DNA from: Hyphococcus aureus
Lineage (GTDB): Bacteria; Pseudomonadota; Alphaproteobacteria; Caulobacterales; Parvularculaceae
NCBI RefSeq assembly: GCF_042643165.1
Contig: NZ_JBHRSH010000002.1
Location: 1,178,001-1,242,000, forward strand
DNA: 64,000 nucleotides
Direction: 5' to 3'
In this document: positions 63,290 to 64,000 of the stretch, piece after piece
Layout of the letters: each line of letters starts with the position of its first letter
Numbering within the stretch: the first letter of the stretch is position 1
Notes under the pieces: generated by a model
The model's database searches: none
What the model was told of the DNA's origin: nothing
Seen by the model: only the letters and a program-made list of their open reading frames with translations
Position numbers and translations under genes: made by a program

Positions 63290-64000
63290 TCAGGCTATCA
63301 GCGGTTTTGGAAGGCGCTCGCCCACATCGACGGCGAGCTTTAACTGCCGCGCCCAGCCTTCTATCAGGTCGAGCTCCTCGCGATGGCGATCCTCGAGCGA
63401 GCGCTCATCACGGGAGCGTTCTTCAGGAGTATATTCCTGATCCTCGAATTTCGAGTTTTTCGAAAAGACGGCGCCCACATTGGCGGCGAGTTTGTCGTCC
63501 GGCAGATCGAGCTTCAGATGCGCCGCCGCCGCTTTCAACACGCCTTGCGGGTCTTTCAGAAGATCGCGGTAATAAAGCGAGCGAACATTCGCCGCGCCAG
63601 AGGAAAGAATGCGCGCGAACATTTCCATCTGATGGCGCAAGACCAGCGCCGCGATCTGTAGATCGGTAAAGCCGAGCGCCTGCCGCTCCGGGATCGCTGC
63701 GACGCCCTCCCCGTCGAGGGCGAAGATCGTATATTGTTTGCGCGTGAACGCCTTGCACGCCTCGCCTTTTTTCAGGACCGACAACAGGAACCCGCGCAAG
63801 TCGCCGTAAAGAAGGATGACAGGCGCGCCGGAAGCGACAATGAGCGGCGCAATATTATTCGCTGTGTTGGTGGGCTTTATCAGGATGCGCTCACCCGGTT
63901 GGTGCGGCCGCGCCAGCAGATTGACGGTCGCAGAAACCGTCTTGCGCGCAGTTTCAACCCCGGCGCCCTTCGCCATGCGCAAGACATTCGCCGCCTCCAT
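63290..64000 (-). CDS. Sulfotransferase-like protein, 5' end outside the window
   Basis: The frame is open to the last base, and the ATG at 64000 is probably internal. The 236 visible residues include RILIKPTNTANNIAPLIVAS then PVILLYGDLRGFLLSVLKKG, a pattern of alphaproteobacterial sulfotransferase-like proteins, where it contains the 3'-phosphate-binding region. The N-terminal P-loop that would bind PAPS is not in the window. The C-terminus is charged and helical. If it is a sulfotransferase, PAP from it would be cleared by the CysQ encoded at 25.5 kb. Confidence 0.6.
   Translation of the reverse strand: MEAANVLRMAKGAGVETARKTVSATVNLLARPHQPGERILIKPTNTANNIAPLIVASGAPVILLYGDLRGFLLSVLKKGEACKAFTRKQYTIFALDGEGVAAIPERQALGFTDLQIAALVLRHQMEMFARILSSGAANVRSLYYRDLLKDPQGVLKAAAAHLKLDLPDDKLAANVGAVFSKNSKFEDQEYTPEERSRDERSLEDRHREELDLIEGWARQLKLAVDVGERLPKPLIA

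Overview
The window looks like a contiguous chromosomal segment of a GC-rich marine-type alphaproteobacterium. The evidence is a circularly permuted two-piece ssrA (tmRNA) gene next to an alpha-type SspB adaptor, an exosortase of the XrtD type (fused to an EpsI domain) with a VPLPA-CTERM-like substrate, a yajC-secD-secF operon, an alpha-type second glutamyl-tRNA synthetase, and many small alphaproteobacterial hypothetical families. Hyphomonadales or Parvularculales relatives are my best guess, but the sequence alone does not fix the family. No tRNA, rRNA, CRISPR array or intact insertion sequence was seen.

Layout. 1-2.6 kb: end of a DUF4153 membrane protein, an HTH regulator, permuted ssrA whose tag can be read directly (ANDNNSEGLALAA), three covarying hairpin repeats, then sspB. 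2.6-10.8 kb: fumC, two small ORFs, a very divergent glnE, a ClC antiporter, a squalene/phytoene-synthase-like protein and sodB. 10.8-17.1 kb: secF-secD-yajC on the minus strand, and two tandem alkaline-phosphatase-superfamily paralogs. 17.1-18.7 kb: a lower-GC patch of broken genes. 18.7-22.2 kb: a TetR-plsC-MFS operon whose promoter is bracketed by two palindromic operators, then a DUF4174-like protein.

22.2-48.6 kb holds exopolysaccharide and exosortase functions. UDP-glucose dehydrogenase and a polyprenyl-phosphate sugar transferase lie on one side. After some housekeeping genes (cysQ, GST, queG) come a 1060-residue G8/cadherin-like surface protein, a Gfo/Idh/MocA-epimerase fusion, two GT2 glycosyltransferases, an ExeA-type ATPase fused to a GT2-like domain, the TPR lipoprotein PrsT and a WecB-type glycosyltransferase fused to a STAS domain. 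Divergent from these are XrtD, a Wzz-type chain-length protein and a tyrosine-autokinase-like ATPase. Together these should make and export an exopolysaccharide and anchor or process VPLPA-CTERM proteins; one such substrate is encoded at 56.3 kb. Three of the cluster genes are unusual domain fusions, and these are the main novelty candidates.

48.8-64 kb: an RND efflux pair, a LysM protein, a LOG-family protein, gltX, the VPLPA-CTERM protein, an alpha/beta hydrolase, a Tat-exported class V aminotransferase, nadE, a zincin, a beta-lactamase-fold serine hydrolase and a truncated sulfotransferase-like gene. Convergent genes often meet with interlocked stop codons, so the chromosome is compact.
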